A stretch of DNA of 64,000 nucleotides. Source: Shewanella glacialipiscicola. Lineage in GTDB: Bacteria; Pseudomonadota; Gammaproteobacteria; Enterobacterales; Shewanellaceae. The stretch spans positions 1 to 64,000 of the forward strand of contig NZ_JAKILU010000012.1 in assembly GCF_023283485.1 (NCBI RefSeq), read 5' to 3'. Each line of letters begins with the position of its first letter. Position 1 is the first letter of the stretch. This document shows positions 38,781-48,357 of this stretch, in pieces. Under the pieces are notes generated by a model. That model was given only the letters and a program-made list of their open reading frames with translations. It was not told the origin of the DNA and did no database searches. Made by a program: the position numbers and the translations under genes.

Positions 38781-39089
38781 ATGAAATTCCCAGTGGTACC
38801 TGTGTTCATCCTTATCCTATTTAGCTGTGTCGTCAGTGCGATTTGGTTTATCTCTCCAGCAGACAAAGATACAGGCCCTAAGACTTGGTCGGCCTTTATT
38901 TATAACCATGGCTATAACTCTGGAAAGTATAAAAAAACTGATAACTTTGATAGCTATGACGCCTGTAGCGATTTTGCACGCGAGCAATCCGCCGTCTATG
39001 ACGATGCACCTTGGGAATGTGGTTCTATGTGCCAGTTTGAAAGTCGCAAGCAAGGATTTCAATGCGAAGAAATGAAGAATGAACACTAA
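38781..39089 (+). CDS. Small membrane-anchored Cys-containing protein
   Basis: The 102-residue product starts at ATG 38781 (a TTG four codons earlier is possible; no clear ribosome site for either). One N-terminal hydrophobic helix (about 4-25) is followed by a polar outer domain with four cysteines (YDACSDF, WECGSMC, FQCEEM), probably disulfide-bonded in the periplasm. No family is recognised. Confidence 0.6.
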   Translation: MKFPVVPVFILILFSCVVSAIWFISPADKDTGPKTWSAFIYNHGYNSGKYKKTDNFDSYDACSDFAREQSAVYDDAPWECGSMCQFESRKQGFQCEEMKNEH

Positions 39090-39229
39090 CTAAGCATTCA
39101 GCATCGGTTCAATATTTATACAATAAGCTAAGCCCCTCACAGTACAACTCAACTCGTTTTCTTTACCGTCTAGGGATGCACGATTTAGAACTAACGAATT
39201 AAACGTAATTGTTAATTTGGAGCTCACCT

Positions 39230-39559
39230 ATGAACGTAAAAATAGCGAACGTAACAGCAACTAATTCATTCAACTCATTGTCACGTAAACTGGCTTTACT
39301 GGCGCTACTGACAATGGGAACTAGCCTAAGCTTTTCAAGCTCTGCAGCACCATTGACCATGGACCAACAACAAACAGTTAACGCTCATTTTAACAAATTG
39401 GCTCAAGTACAAAATACCACCGAAACTCAAATGACTGAGCAACTCAAGCAAGATTTTAATCAACAACTTACTCTACAAGAGCACAAACTGATGCAAAGTA
39501 TCTGCCCTAAATACGGCATGACCTTCGATGTCAGCACGAATGCCTGCTTACGCTCATAG
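39230..39559 (+). CDS. Small periplasmic protein, function unknown
   Basis: ATG 39230 is supported by TTGGAG 7 nt upstream. The 109-residue product has a signal peptide (core LALLALLTMGTSLSF, cleavage near SSAA-P) and a mature part that is mostly helical and rich in Gln and Thr. It ends with two cysteines (ICPKYGM..NACLRS), a likely disulfide. I recognise no family. It lies convergent to the DUF4240 gene with 13 bp between. Confidence 0.65.
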   Translation: MNVKIANVTATNSFNSLSRKLALLALLTMGTSLSFSSSAAPLTMDQQQTVNAHFNKLAQVQNTTETQMTEQLKQDFNQQLTLQEHKLMQSICPKYGMTFDVSTNACLRS

Positions 39560-39572
39560 TTTATTTCGCTGA

Positions 39573-40082
39573 TTAGAAAGGAAAACGCGCACTGAGTTCA
39601 GGATATTGCAACTTTAAATCCTTGGGCTTAGTGCTAAATTTTTTCCCCAAGGGTGTCGCTTTACCTGATGGCATAAAGGGTAACTCATCACCGGTTCTAT
39701 CTTCGTACAATTGCCCCGCAATAAGATCATACTCATCGACAAAGGGGTACGCATACGCATCTTTTTCTGGCCAAATGGCTAAACGCGCTAAGGTGTCAGG
39801 CTGATTCACTACACCATCGTAGATTTCTTTGCCAAGTGAAATTAAAAAACATCTGAACTCAGCAAAGGCATATTCAGAATCACACCCCGTAATAATATAA
39901 GCCGCGCCCCAAACCGACCATAAATAGCTACGGCGCATCTGCTGACCAAAGATTTTATCAAAGGCTTTTAACTCTTCATTACTTAGCTCGACGAGGTTCT
40001 GTTTTAATGCTTGAGTCAAAGACTCCTGTGATTGCGCCGCTTCTGTTCGCGTGACTAAACCCCAAAACTCAATTTCTGTCAT
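39573..40082 (-). CDS. DUF4240 domain protein
   Basis: ATG 40082 is preferred (AGGTG 6 nt upstream); the frame extends 9 nt further. The 169-residue soluble protein shows the DUF4240 pattern: MTEIEFWGLV, LSNEELKAFDKIFGQQMRRSY, LWSVWGAAYIITGCDSEYAF.EFR and FRCFLISLGKEIYD. DUF4240 is related to SUFU/SMI1-type small domains in some bacteria, but the function is unknown. Confidence 0.82.
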   Translation of the reverse strand: MTEIEFWGLVTRTEAAQSQESLTQALKQNLVELSNEELKAFDKIFGQQMRRSYLWSVWGAAYIITGCDSEYAFAEFRCFLISLGKEIYDGVVNQPDTLARLAIWPEKDAYAYPFVDEYDLIAGQLYEDRTGDELPFMPSGKATPLGKKFSTKPKDLKLQYPELSARFPF

Positions 40083-40211
40083 ACACTTCACCTATTTAGA
40101 GCCCTTCGAAAAAAAGTCATATTCTACACGATATTACGGTTATGCTGGACTCAGATAAGCGCATTTCTTACACTTGCTCATCTTCTTAGTTACTGGCCTG
40201 CAGATCGATCC

Positions 40212-40592
40212 ATGCCTAAACGTCTTATGTTACTTATCGCTTTATATTGCCTCTGTTGCATTGCTGCACTTTTGCGGGCGGTGATGACGCAATCCTTTGA
40301 TCTATTTACCCTAGGCGTTTTCCCTGTGCTGATAGGTATATTAATGCGCACACCTTGGTCGAGCTTAATGCTGAAGATTTATATTGGCATGCAAACCTTA
40401 GGCTTTTGCGCTTTGGTGATAACAGCCCTTATTGCCTATCGTATTACCCCAGAAGATGTAAAAGTGGTTATTTCAGGCCACAATATTCCCATATTGCCAC
40501 TGACTGTGAGCATGATTGTGATTTTACTCATACAATATTGGGCAGCGTTTTCTAAGGTAACGAGTCAATATTTGACCCGCCAAACGCAGTGA
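40212..40592 (+). CDS. Four-helix membrane protein, unknown function
   Basis: The 126-residue product has four hydrophobic helices (about 4-24, 30-47, 55-76 and 92-112) and little soluble sequence, so it is an inner-membrane protein. The start is ATG 40212 with a weak GATCGAT context upstream. I recognise no family, and the neighbours (DUF4240, double receiver) do not suggest a role. Confidence 0.65.
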   Translation: MPKRLMLLIALYCLCCIAALLRAVMTQSFDLFTLGVFPVLIGILMRTPWSSLMLKIYIGMQTLGFCALVITALIAYRITPEDVKVVISGHNIPILPLTVSMIVILLIQYWAAFSKVTSQYLTRQTQ

Positions 40593-40677
40593 TGGACATT
40601 TGTGGCTAAACTGTTATTAATAGCAACATGCCCCTAAAAATACCCGCGATTCTTAACTTGGTAACATGAAGTAAACT

Positions 40678-41475
40678 ATGAGCCATTTATTGCCCAGCGA
40701 ACTTTCTATTCTTTTGGTCGAACCTTCAGAGACACAACGTCGGATTATTATTCAACGTTTACAACAAGAAGGCATTCTCAGCATTCAAACTGCAGAAAAT
40801 ATCGAAGCAGCGAAAGAGATTATTATTCGTCATAAACCCGACCTCATCGCCAGCGCCATGCATTTTGATGACGGCACAGCCATAGACCTCTTGGACTATT
40901 TAAGAGCCAACCCCGACTGTAAAGATATTCAGTTTATGTTGGTCTCTAGCGAGTGTCGCCGTGAACAACTTGAAATATTCCGTCAATCGGGCGTGGTGGC
41001 AATTCTTCCTAAGCCTTTTAGTGCAGAGAATTTAGGTACAGCTTTGAATGCGACGATTGATCTGCTTAGCCACGATGAACTCGATCTCAGTAACTTTGAC
41101 GTGCAGGATGTACGTGTATTAGTTGTTGATGATAGCCGTATGGCAAGAAACGTAATTAAACGCACTATTACTAACTTAGGGATGAAACTCATTACCGAAG
41201 CTGAAGATGGTGCGCAGGCCATTGAGTTGATGAAGCACAATATGTTCGACTTAGTGATCACCGACTACAATATGCCCAGTGTAGATGGCCTTGCTCTGAC
41301 TCAATTTATCCGCAATGAAAGCTTACAACCGCATATTCCTATCTTAATGGTCTCGTCTGAAGCCAACGACACTCATCTGAGTAATGTATCCCAAGCAGGT
41401 GTTAATGCCTTATGCGACAAGCCATTTGAACCCAAGTTAGTTAAAAAATTGCTCTATCAACTGTTAGAAGAATAA
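40678..41475 (+). CDS. Double-receiver protein, first receiver degenerate
   Basis: The 265-residue protein has two receiver domains and no output domain. Receiver 1 (about 9-125) has lost the acidic pair (LLVEPSET) and the phospho-Asp (PDLIASAMHF), though the switch Ser and Lys (VSSE, LPKPFS) remain. Receiver 2 (about 143-263) is complete: VVDDSRMAR, LVITDYNMPSVDG with phospho-Asp, LMVSSE and CDKPFE. It is like CheY-type relay or scaffold proteins. No kinase is adjacent. Confidence 0.88.
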   Translation: MSHLLPSELSILLVEPSETQRRIIIQRLQQEGILSIQTAENIEAAKEIIIRHKPDLIASAMHFDDGTAIDLLDYLRANPDCKDIQFMLVSSECRREQLEIFRQSGVVAILPKPFSAENLGTALNATIDLLSHDELDLSNFDVQDVRVLVVDDSRMARNVIKRTITNLGMKLITEAEDGAQAIELMKHNMFDLVITDYNMPSVDGLALTQFIRNESLQPHIPILMVSSEANDTHLSNVSQAGVNALCDKPFEPKLVKKLLYQLLEE

Positions 41476-41622
41476 AACCTAAGTCACGAACTGAGTAAAT
41501 ATTCTGCGCTTTACGAATATCCTACTGCACGCTAAACGCAAAAGGCTTTCCAAGCGTTAAACCTTATGGCATGTTAGGCACGCTAATTTCAAATAAATCT
41601 ACGGAAAGAAGAGACAATAAAA

Positions 41623-41895
41623 ATGAACAAAACTGAACTTATTGCCAAAATTGCAGAAAATGCCGATTTAACGAAAGTTGAAGCCGCACGTGCATTAAAG
41701 TCTTTTGAAGCAGCAATTACTGAATCAATGAAAAATGGTGACAAAATCTCCATCGTAGGCTTTGGTTCTTTTGAAACAGCGACTCGTGCTGCTCGCACTG
41801 GCCGTAACCCACAAACGGGTAAAGAAATTCAAATCGCTGCAGCGACTGTACCTAAGTTTAAAGCGGGTAAAACCCTACGAGAAAGCGTAAATTAA
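41623..41895 (+). CDS. DNA-binding protein HU
   Basis: This nucleoid protein bends and compacts DNA as a dimer. The 90-residue length and sequence are typical of [20 protein letters not shown], the beta-arm core [19 protein letters not shown] with the intercalating proline, and [14 protein letters not shown]. Whether it is the alpha or beta form is not clear by eye. A good terminator follows. Confidence 0.95.
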   Translation: MNKTELIAKIAENADLTKVEAARALKSFEAAITESMKNGDKISIVGFGSFETATRAARTGRNPQTGKEIQIAAATVPKFKAGKTLRESVN

Positions 41896-41912
41896 GTTAG
41901 CAATATTAAAAC

Positions 41913-41940
41913 AACGCCTCCATAGTGAGGCGTTTTTTTT
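41913..41940 (+). terminator. HU gene terminator
   Basis: AACGCCTC (41913-41920) pairs with GAGGCGTT (41927 onward) and continues into eight T residues ending at 41940, an intrinsic terminator 18 nt after the stop. Confidence 0.9.
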
Positions 41941-42184
41941 ACCTTACCCCCATAAAGTATTGAGCATTTTTCGCACAACAAAAGTGCACCTCTGCCTCAT
42001 AAACTGACAAGCAAACATATTTTACCCACCCATAATTATCTAATCTATTGTTTTATATTAAATTGTAATCATGGCATGTGATTCGCAAATCCCGTCTTAG
42101 AAATAACCAAGATGCACTAATGACCACTATTTACTTAGGTGTGCCACTGGTGAATCGATAAATAAGTCAATCGAGGGGATGAGC

Positions 42185-42876
42185 ATGAAGAAATCACAGT
42201 ATAGCGTTTTGGCTTTATCGACGGCAATGATACTGGCTGGCAATGCCTTTGCAGCCGTATCAGGCAACATTGGTGGTACCTCTAATTACCTGTGGCGCGG
42301 TGCAACCCAAACCAAGGACGCGGTCGCAATCTAAGGGGGTATTGACTATAGCCATGATGCTGGATTTTATGCGGGTACTTGGGTATCGAATGTAGACTTT
42401 GGCGACGATACTAGCTACGAGCTGGATCTCTACGCCGGTTATGGCGGCAGTATTACCGACGATATCAGCTACGATTTTGGCTACTCTACTACGCCTATCC
42501 AGACGCTCCTGGCAGCATTGATTTTGGTGAACTCCATGCTGCAGTAACGTGGAAGTGGCTTGAACTCGGTTACTCCCGTGTCATCAATGCCGGTGACGAT
42601 GTCGCAGCTGCGCCTTTAGATAATAAAGATCTCAGCTATCTTGCCGCAACTGTCTCTGTGCCTCTTACCGAGAAGCTAAGCTTATCGGTGCACTATGGTT
42701 ACTCAAGCGGTGATGTTGTTCAATCTTGGTTTGGCGAAGATAATTATGCCGAGTATAACGTCACACTCAGCGCAGACACCAGCATGGGCACAGTGTCGTT
42801 TATGGTGTCAGATACCGATCTTAGCGATGATGATGCCAAACTGGTACTCGGCTATTCCTACAGTTTTGATCTTTAG
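42185..42876 (+). pseudogene. Broken TorF-like outer-membrane porin
   Basis: Starting at ATG 42185 the frame gives a signal peptide (MKKSQYSVLALSTAMILAGNAFAA) and the TorF/Gcw_chp opening GNIGGTSNYLWRGATQT, then stops at TAA 42332 (codon 50). It continues with GGIDYSHDAGFYAGTWVSNVDFGDD until about 42485, where a missing base shifts the frame: adding one base restores GYLYYAYPDAPGSIDFGELHAAVTW through to the barrel end SYSFDL and TAG at 42876. The span, 692 nt, is one short of a multiple of three. Two independent lesions make it a pseudogene. Confidence 0.88.
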
Positions 42877-42918
42877 GCTTAAATAACCTGAACTCGGGAT
42901 AGGCTACCTGCATAAATA

Positions 42919-42950
42919 AAAACGCCACCTTAAGCGGTGGCGTTATTTTA
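42919..42950. terminator. Bidirectional terminator, porin remnant / rimK
   Basis: AACGCCACC (42921-42929) pairs with GGTGGCGTT (42935-42943). ATTTT follows on the plus strand and TTTTTATTT on the minus strand, so it can end both converging units. Confidence 0.85.
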
Positions 42951-42963
42951 TAACTATCATCGA

Positions 42964-43869
42964 TTAGGCGATGATTGGCCTGTTCGTTTTACGGGCTGCG
43001 ACCATTTTCTCAATATATTCAACAATTGGCTCAGTGACCGAAATCCCTGTAGTTTGCTCAATACCTTCGATACCGGGCGCCGAATTAACCTCTAAGACTA
43101 AGGGGCCGCGGTTAGAGCGTAAAATATCCACCCCCGCAACAACCAAGCCCATGGCTTTCACTGCCGCAATCGCCATCTTACGCTCTGTCGCGGTGATTTT
43201 AACCACCTCGCCACAGCCACCTAAATGCAGATTAGAGCGAAAATCGCCCTCTGCTCCTTGGCGCTTCATCGAAGCAACGACCTTATCCCCCACGACGAAA
43301 CAGCGAATATCACTGCCATTGGATTCTTTAATGTATTCTTGCACTAAGATATTCGCTTTAAGCCCTAAGAATGCCTCTATCACACTCTCTGCAGCCGTTT
43401 TCGTCTCAGCTAATACCACTCCAATCCCTTGAGTGCCTTCCAGCAGCTTAATCACTAATGGAGCGCCGCCCACCATATTGATGAGATCGGGGATATCATT
43501 AGGTTTATTAGCAAAACCCGTCACTGGCATGCCAATGCCTTTACGAGAAAGTAATTGCAGCGCCCGCAGTTTATCCCGAGAACGTGCGATTGAAATAGAA
43601 TCGTTCGCCGCATACACGCCCATCATTTCGAACTGACGTACCACAGCGCAACCATAAAAAGTTACGCTGGCATGAATACGCGGAATGATGGCATCAAACC
43701 CAACGAGTTCAGTACCTTCATAATGAATACTCGGTTTAATGGAGTTGATATTCATATAGCAGTTCAGTGTATTGATCACGACCGCCTCATGTCCGCGTTT
43801 TTGACATGCTTCCACTAATCGTTGTGTTGAATATAACTGCGGAAATTGAGATAAAATGCCTATTTTCAT
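42964..43869 (-). CDS. rimK: Ribosomal protein S6 glutamate ligase RimK
   Basis: This ATP-grasp ligase adds glutamates to the C-terminus of ribosomal protein S6. The ATG at 43869 ([18 protein letters not shown]) is the family start; the frame extends 60 nt more without homology. The 301-residue length is normal. Visible are the ATP-grasp parts [54 protein letters not shown] and [15 protein letters not shown] with metal-binding Glu and Asn. In pseudomonads RimK activity responds to c-di-GMP; a c-di-GMP protein is the next gene. Confidence 0.95.
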   Translation of the reverse strand: MKIGILSQFPQLYSTQRLVEACQKRGHEAVVINTLNCYMNINSIKPSIHYEGTELVGFDAIIPRIHASVTFYGCAVVRQFEMMGVYAANDSISIARSRDKLRALQLLSRKGIGMPVTGFANKPNDIPDLINMVGGAPLVIKLLEGTQGIGVVLAETKTAAESVIEAFLGLKANILVQEYIKESNGSDIRCFVVGDKVVASMKRQGAEGDFRSNLHLGGCGEVVKITATERKMAIAAVKAMGLVVAGVDILRSNRGPLVLEVNSAPGIEGIEQTTGISVTEPIVEYIEKMVAARKTNRPIIA

Positions 43870-44029
43870 GGCTGAGTGACCAACGTAAGTGTGTGTGGAT
43901 AAATCGTTCTGTAGTATCAAATACGCCACAACAGAAAAGGGGCAGATATTTGTCTATATCTGAGTGTAAAGCAAGAAAATACTGCTAACCAGATGAAATC
44001 AATATGCTATTACAATACTGCGAGGTACC

Positions 44030-45763
44030 TTACATTCGCACTTGTGTAGGGGTTAACAAAGGTAAAATATATTTCGCCTCAAATGTCATTGCATCGAGCG
44101 GTGGCGAAAATAAATACCCCTGTAATACAGTGCAATGGCGAGAAGTGCAAAACTCAGCTTGTTTCATTGTCTCAACGCCTTCGGCAACCGATGTCACATT
44201 AAAACCATGGGCGAAATTAAATAACGCCGTGAGCAAACGGGTATCTTTTTCATCTTTATCATAACTTGCGATAAAACTTTTATCTATTTTCAGTACGCTA
44301 ATCGGAAATAGCTTGATGTGCTCTAAAGATGAAAAGCCAGTACCAAAATCATCCAAGGCAAAACGCACTCCTAATTGAGCAATTTTATCGAGCTCTTTTG
44401 CGTGTTCATGGGGATCTTCAATAAGGCAATTTTCAGTAATTTCGAGCTCTAATGCACAGGGAGGTAATCCTGTAAGCTGCAACGCGTGCACGATTTTATC
44501 AAATAGACGCCCATTATCAATTTGAGACGCCGAGAGATTAACGGCGATAGTAAATGTAAGTCCTGTCGGCAGCAATTGCGTTAGCCAACGCTGCGCCTGA
44601 GCGCAAGCTTGCTCAAGTACCCAATCCCCAATTTCGGCCATTAAACCTATCTCTACGGCTATGGGTAAAAATTGATCTGGGGCGATAATGCCATCTGTAG
44701 GATGCTGCCAACGGATCAGGGCTTCCATACCCACAAGTTGGTGTGTTTTGGCATTAACTTGAACTTGATAGAATACCTTAAACTCATTGCGCTTTAAGGC
44801 CATACGCAAACTTGACTCGATATGATTACGATATCGCACTTCTTTATCTAACGCTTCTGAGTAAAACTGGATTTGATTGCGCCCCATTTTTTTAGCGCGA
44901 TACATCGCAATATCAGCACACTTCATCAGTTCCTCACTGTTTGAAGCCGCCTCATTATAAAAAGCCACACCAATACTGGCGCCTATAAATACATCATTAT
45001 CGCCAAGACAGAAGGTTTCCTCGAAGGCTTTTAATAAGCGATTTGCCACTATCATAGGAAAATATTGATGGTCGTTATCAGTGACTAACACGACAAATTC
45101 ATCGCCGCCTAAACGGGCAATAATGTCGCCATCACGTAATAAATCGTTTAATCGTGATGCCACTTGGACTAAAAGCACATCTCCAACTTGATGACCTAAT
45201 GTGTCATTAATCGCTTTAAAATCATCTAGATCTAGAAGAATTACGGCTAAAAAATCATTGCTGCGTTTTACTCTAGCAATGGCACGATTTAGACATAGTT
45301 CAAAACCGTAACGATTAACAAGCTTAGTAAGGGAGTCGTGTTCTGCGAGCTCTTTCAACTTTTGATGGCTATTACGTAATGCTAATGCCATCGAAGATCG
45401 TTGTTTCGCGTAGCGGATAGCGCGTGTCAATATCCGTGAGTTAACTTCATCTTTGAGTAAAAAGTCCTGTGCACCCAACTCAATACAACGCTGCGCCAGT
45501 TTCTCATCTTCATAACGACTTAGCATAACCACAACCGTCTGGTCTTGGGTCATAGCATTGAGTTTTATCAATACTTCTAATCCATTCGCATCTGGCAATA
45601 AATAATCTAATAAAATGCCGTCAAAATGACGCTCTAACGCTAAGCTCAAACCATCGAATGCACAATTTGCTTCGACTACGTTAAACGTCAACTTTGATTG
45701 TCTGAGTGCTCTGATAATCGCCGTTCTATCGACTTCATCATCATCGATTAGTAGTAAATCCAT
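44030..45763 (-). CDS. Receiver-GGDEF-EAL c-di-GMP protein
   Basis: The 577-residue cytosolic protein has a receiver (LLLIDDDEVDR; phospho-Asp D53 in GILLDYLLPD), GGDEF (about 140-305) and EAL (about 320-565). The cyclase motif GGDEF is intact in IIARLGGDEFVVL, with an RDGD inhibitory site five residues before. The phosphodiesterase keeps MEALIRW, NLSASQ, ELEITEN, ALDDFGTGFSS and SVAEGVET. Both activities are therefore possible and probably switched by phosphorylation. It is the last gene of the three-gene operon starting at 48357; 9 nt separate it from the receiver gene. Confidence 0.94.
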   Translation of the reverse strand: MDLLLIDDDEVDRTAIIRALRQSKLTFNVVEANCAFDGLSLALERHFDGILLDYLLPDANGLEVLIKLNAMTQDQTVVVMLSRYEDEKLAQRCIELGAQDFLLKDEVNSRILTRAIRYAKQRSSMALALRNSHQKLKELAEHDSLTKLVNRYGFELCLNRAIARVKRSNDFLAVILLDLDDFKAINDTLGHQVGDVLLVQVASRLNDLLRDGDIIARLGGDEFVVLVTDNDHQYFPMIVANRLLKAFEETFCLGDNDVFIGASIGVAFYNEAASNSEELMKCADIAMYRAKKMGRNQIQFYSEALDKEVRYRNHIESSLRMALKRNEFKVFYQVQVNAKTHQLVGMEALIRWQHPTDGIIAPDQFLPIAVEIGLMAEIGDWVLEQACAQAQRWLTQLLPTGLTFTIAVNLSASQIDNGRLFDKIVHALQLTGLPPCALELEITENCLIEDPHEHAKELDKIAQLGVRFALDDFGTGFSSLEHIKLFPISVLKIDKSFIASYDKDEKDTRLLTALFNFAHGFNVTSVAEGVETMKQAEFCTSRHCTVLQGYLFSPPLDAMTFEAKYILPLLTPTQVRM

Positions 45764-45772
45764 ATACTCACC

Positions 45773-46207
45773 CTATGCAGATGGAAGCTCAACGATACGC
45801 CAGTAGCCTTCGAGCATATTAAAAATGTGGTTAAAACCGTCTTTCATATTGGTTTTAACCATATAGCCCGCGACATGATGACTATATGCCTTCATCCTAT
45901 CCTCATCGGTACTCGACGTCGTCAGCATAAAAACAACCGCCGAAGTGAGCGCTGGATCAGCACGTATTTGCTCAAGAAACTCAAAACCATTCATTCTGGG
46001 CATGTTCAGATCCAGTAAAATAAGGTAAGGACCTTTAATCCCATCAACACTCGTAAGGATAGATAATGCCTCAATTCCATCTCGAGCCCGTACGATAGGG
46101 TTAAGTAGCCGTAACTGCTGCATTGCGCGCTGCACAGCCATATAATCCACATCATCATCATCAACCAGTAAAATAGTAACCTGCTGATATTGATTGACTG
46201 CACTCAT
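45773..46207 (-). CDS. Single-domain response regulator (Rcp1-like)
   Basis: This stand-alone receiver of 144 residues has an acidic cluster LVDDDDVDYMAVQRAM, phospho-Asp in LILLDLNMPRMNG, FMLTTSS and Lys in YMVKTNM. The extended loop between helices (SVDGIKGPYLIL) is typical of receivers paired with phytochrome-like or CHASE kinases (Rcp1 family). Its ATG overlaps the kinase stop (46204-46207), so the two are translationally coupled. It probably takes phosphate from the kinase and passes or competes with the GGDEF-EAL receiver. Confidence 0.92.
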   Translation of the reverse strand: MSAVNQYQQVTILLVDDDDVDYMAVQRAMQQLRLLNPIVRARDGIEALSILTSVDGIKGPYLILLDLNMPRMNGFEFLEQIRADPALTSAVVFMLTTSSTDEDRMKAYSHHVAGYMVKTNMKDGFNHIFNMLEGYWRIVELPSA

Positions 46208-48357
46208 AGCGCCTCCTTACGGCTAATCTGCTTTGGCCAACTAAAGCGAAAACAACAGCCCCGATCTTCCGATTGAAGTTGGATCTTACCGCCTATACTC
46301 TCAAGCGTTTTTTTCACCAGCGATAAGCCAAGACCACTGCCTTCTACCTCATCCCTCGGTTTAAGCGTTTGAAACATTTGGAAGACTTTATCGTGATAAG
46401 AGCTTGATATACCTGGTCCATCATCACTCACACTAAACCAATAATATTCGTCAATTGATTCGCATGAAACAGTTATCACCCCAGTTTCTCTGTCATGGTG
46501 CTTAATCGCATTACTGATTAAGTTTCGTAGCACTAACTCTAGCAATACTCCCACAGAATAGAACTGTGGAAACTCCCCCTTTAAGACTAATTCGAAGCCT
46601 TTGGGTGGTGCAACCAACGCAAACATATCTTCAATTAGCTGCCGACTATTGACTTCAACCGTTTCATTATCGACACGCCCAATGCGTGAAAACATCAAAA
46701 GTCCATCGAGTAACAATACCATTCGATGAATACGGCTTTGAATAAGCCTAAGATACTTATGGATATCCTCACTGGTGTTATCGGCTAAATCCTCCGACAA
46801 CCACAAGGTTAATTGCTCTATCCCTCTCAGTGGTGATTTCAAATCGTGGGAGGCGATATAAGCAAATCGATCTAATTCTTGATTAATACGTTCCAGTTCT
46901 TGCGTATGCTCAGCTCGCTGAATTTCAATACGTTTACGTTCAGACACATTATTAATCGTCGCAAGAATAGAAATACCCTGACTAAAATGGATAGGTGTCA
47001 GCCCCACTTCAATGGCAAGTCGACTACCATCCTTACAGCAGCCAAATAAGTCATCACGCATCGACATATTTTTAGCTATCGGTTGCACTAAGTAGTGGCT
47101 CATGTGCTGCTGATGGCTATTGCGGAGCGCTTCGGGCAATAACATATTGATTGAGCGACCGAGTAACTCGTCTCTGGCATAGCCAAATAAACGTTCGGCG
47201 TGAGTATTGACTAACGTAATATATCCGGCTTTATCGACCATCAGCAGCGCACTGGGGGAGGCTTCAATCACTAATCTAAAGCGTTTCTCATTAGCGATTA
47301 ACTCAGAGGTCAACTGAGACTCTTTATATCGATTACGTGCCATTACGAGCACAGAGTAAAACAACGCTAAAATAAAGGCACTACCGATAAATTGTAACCA
47401 GAGGCCTTGGGATTCTTCTGATTGCGAAATAAAACGTGATTGGGATGAAATATCTAAACGCCAAACTTGCCCTCCGATAGTTTCATTATGTGAGTAATAA
47501 AACACATCCTGCTGCTGGGGCAATACCTTGTTGCTAGCAAACATTAAACTATCGGCACTGGCGTGTGCATTTTCATAAATGGCAAGTTTAAGGCCAGAGA
47601 AACGGTCACCCATAATCCCTTGCATTAGATCTTCCATCCTAAATGCCGCGTAAACGAGCCCTCTAACGTGTTGTTTACGTTCAGCCTCAGTGCTTGCTAA
47701 GCCTTGATAAAGTGCTAAATACATCAAAAAACCCGCTTGGGTATTATCTAGTGAATCTTGCACCAAAGTGACTTTACCCGAGACCGTTGGCTGCCCTGAA
47801 GCAATCGCGCGATCTATTGCTTTACGCCTATTAGCCTCAGAGCACATGTCATAACCTAGAGCCCTTTGATTCAACCAATCAAAGGGCTCTAGGTATAAGA
47901 TCACACAATACTGGTCTCGCAGACCTTCTGGATACACCTGGTAATGTTTATAGTCTTCGGTCTGAATACGTTTAACTTGGGTGTTCAATGTGTCAGGCTT
48001 AAGCAACAATGCATAGCCAAACCCTTGAAATCCTGGGTAATAATCAGAAAGCCTGGCATTAACAACATAGGTTTGCCATTCTTTGCGAGTCACATCACTC
48101 GATGATAACAACAGGCCAACCCCACCGCGCAGTACTTGCTCATAAGCCAGCATTCTGCGGTTTACCGCTTCCGTTAGCTCTTGAACACTGTTCTCGAAAC
48201 GCTCTTCTCCCCGATCTCTAAGATATTGCTCGAGCACATACCAAGAAATTCCCATGAAAAATATCGCCGCAACTATCATCAACCAGCTAGAACTCAGTAC
48301 GCTAGAGTAAATATTGTTAGATTCATCAGGAGATTTAGAAAACACATCCTTGTCCAT
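46204..48357 (-). CDS. CHASE-PAS sensor histidine kinase
   Basis: ATG 48357 is preferred, with AAGGA 10 nt upstream; a TTG 9 nt earlier is possible. The 717-residue protein has helix 1 (about 25-45) and a periplasmic CHASE domain (about 75-290: YPGFQGFGYALLL, GYDMCSEANRRKAIDRAI, GFLMYLALY). Helix 2 (about 310-330) and PAS (about 355-475, ASPSALLMVDKAGYI) follow. The kinase core has ASHDLKSPLRG (His near 502) and an ATPase with NAIKHH, DDGPGI and GSGLGLSLVKK. CHASE domains bind small extracellular ligands. It is the first gene of the operon. Confidence 0.93.
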   Translation of the reverse strand: MDKDVFSKSPDESNNIYSSVLSSSWLMIVAAIFFMGISWYVLEQYLRDRGEERFENSVQELTEAVNRRMLAYEQVLRGGVGLLLSSSDVTRKEWQTYVVNARLSDYYPGFQGFGYALLLKPDTLNTQVKRIQTEDYKHYQVYPEGLRDQYCVILYLEPFDWLNQRALGYDMCSEANRRKAIDRAIASGQPTVSGKVTLVQDSLDNTQAGFLMYLALYQGLASTEAERKQHVRGLVYAAFRMEDLMQGIMGDRFSGLKLAIYENAHASADSLMFASNKVLPQQQDVFYYSHNETIGGQVWRLDISSQSRFISQSEESQGLWLQFIGSAFILALFYSVLVMARNRYKESQLTSELIANEKRFRLVIEASPSALLMVDKAGYITLVNTHAERLFGYARDELLGRSINMLLPEALRNSHQQHMSHYLVQPIAKNMSMRDDLFGCCKDGSRLAIEVGLTPIHFSQGISILATINNVSERKRIEIQRAEHTQELERINQELDRFAYIASHDLKSPLRGIEQLTLWLSEDLADNTSEDIHKYLRLIQSRIHRMVLLLDGLLMFSRIGRVDNETVEVNSRQLIEDMFALVAPPKGFELVLKGEFPQFYSVGVLLELVLRNLISNAIKHHDRETGVITVSCESIDEYYWFSVSDDGPGISSSYHDKVFQMFQTLKPRDEVEGSGLGLSLVKKTLESIGGKIQLQSEDRGCCFRFSWPKQISRKEAL

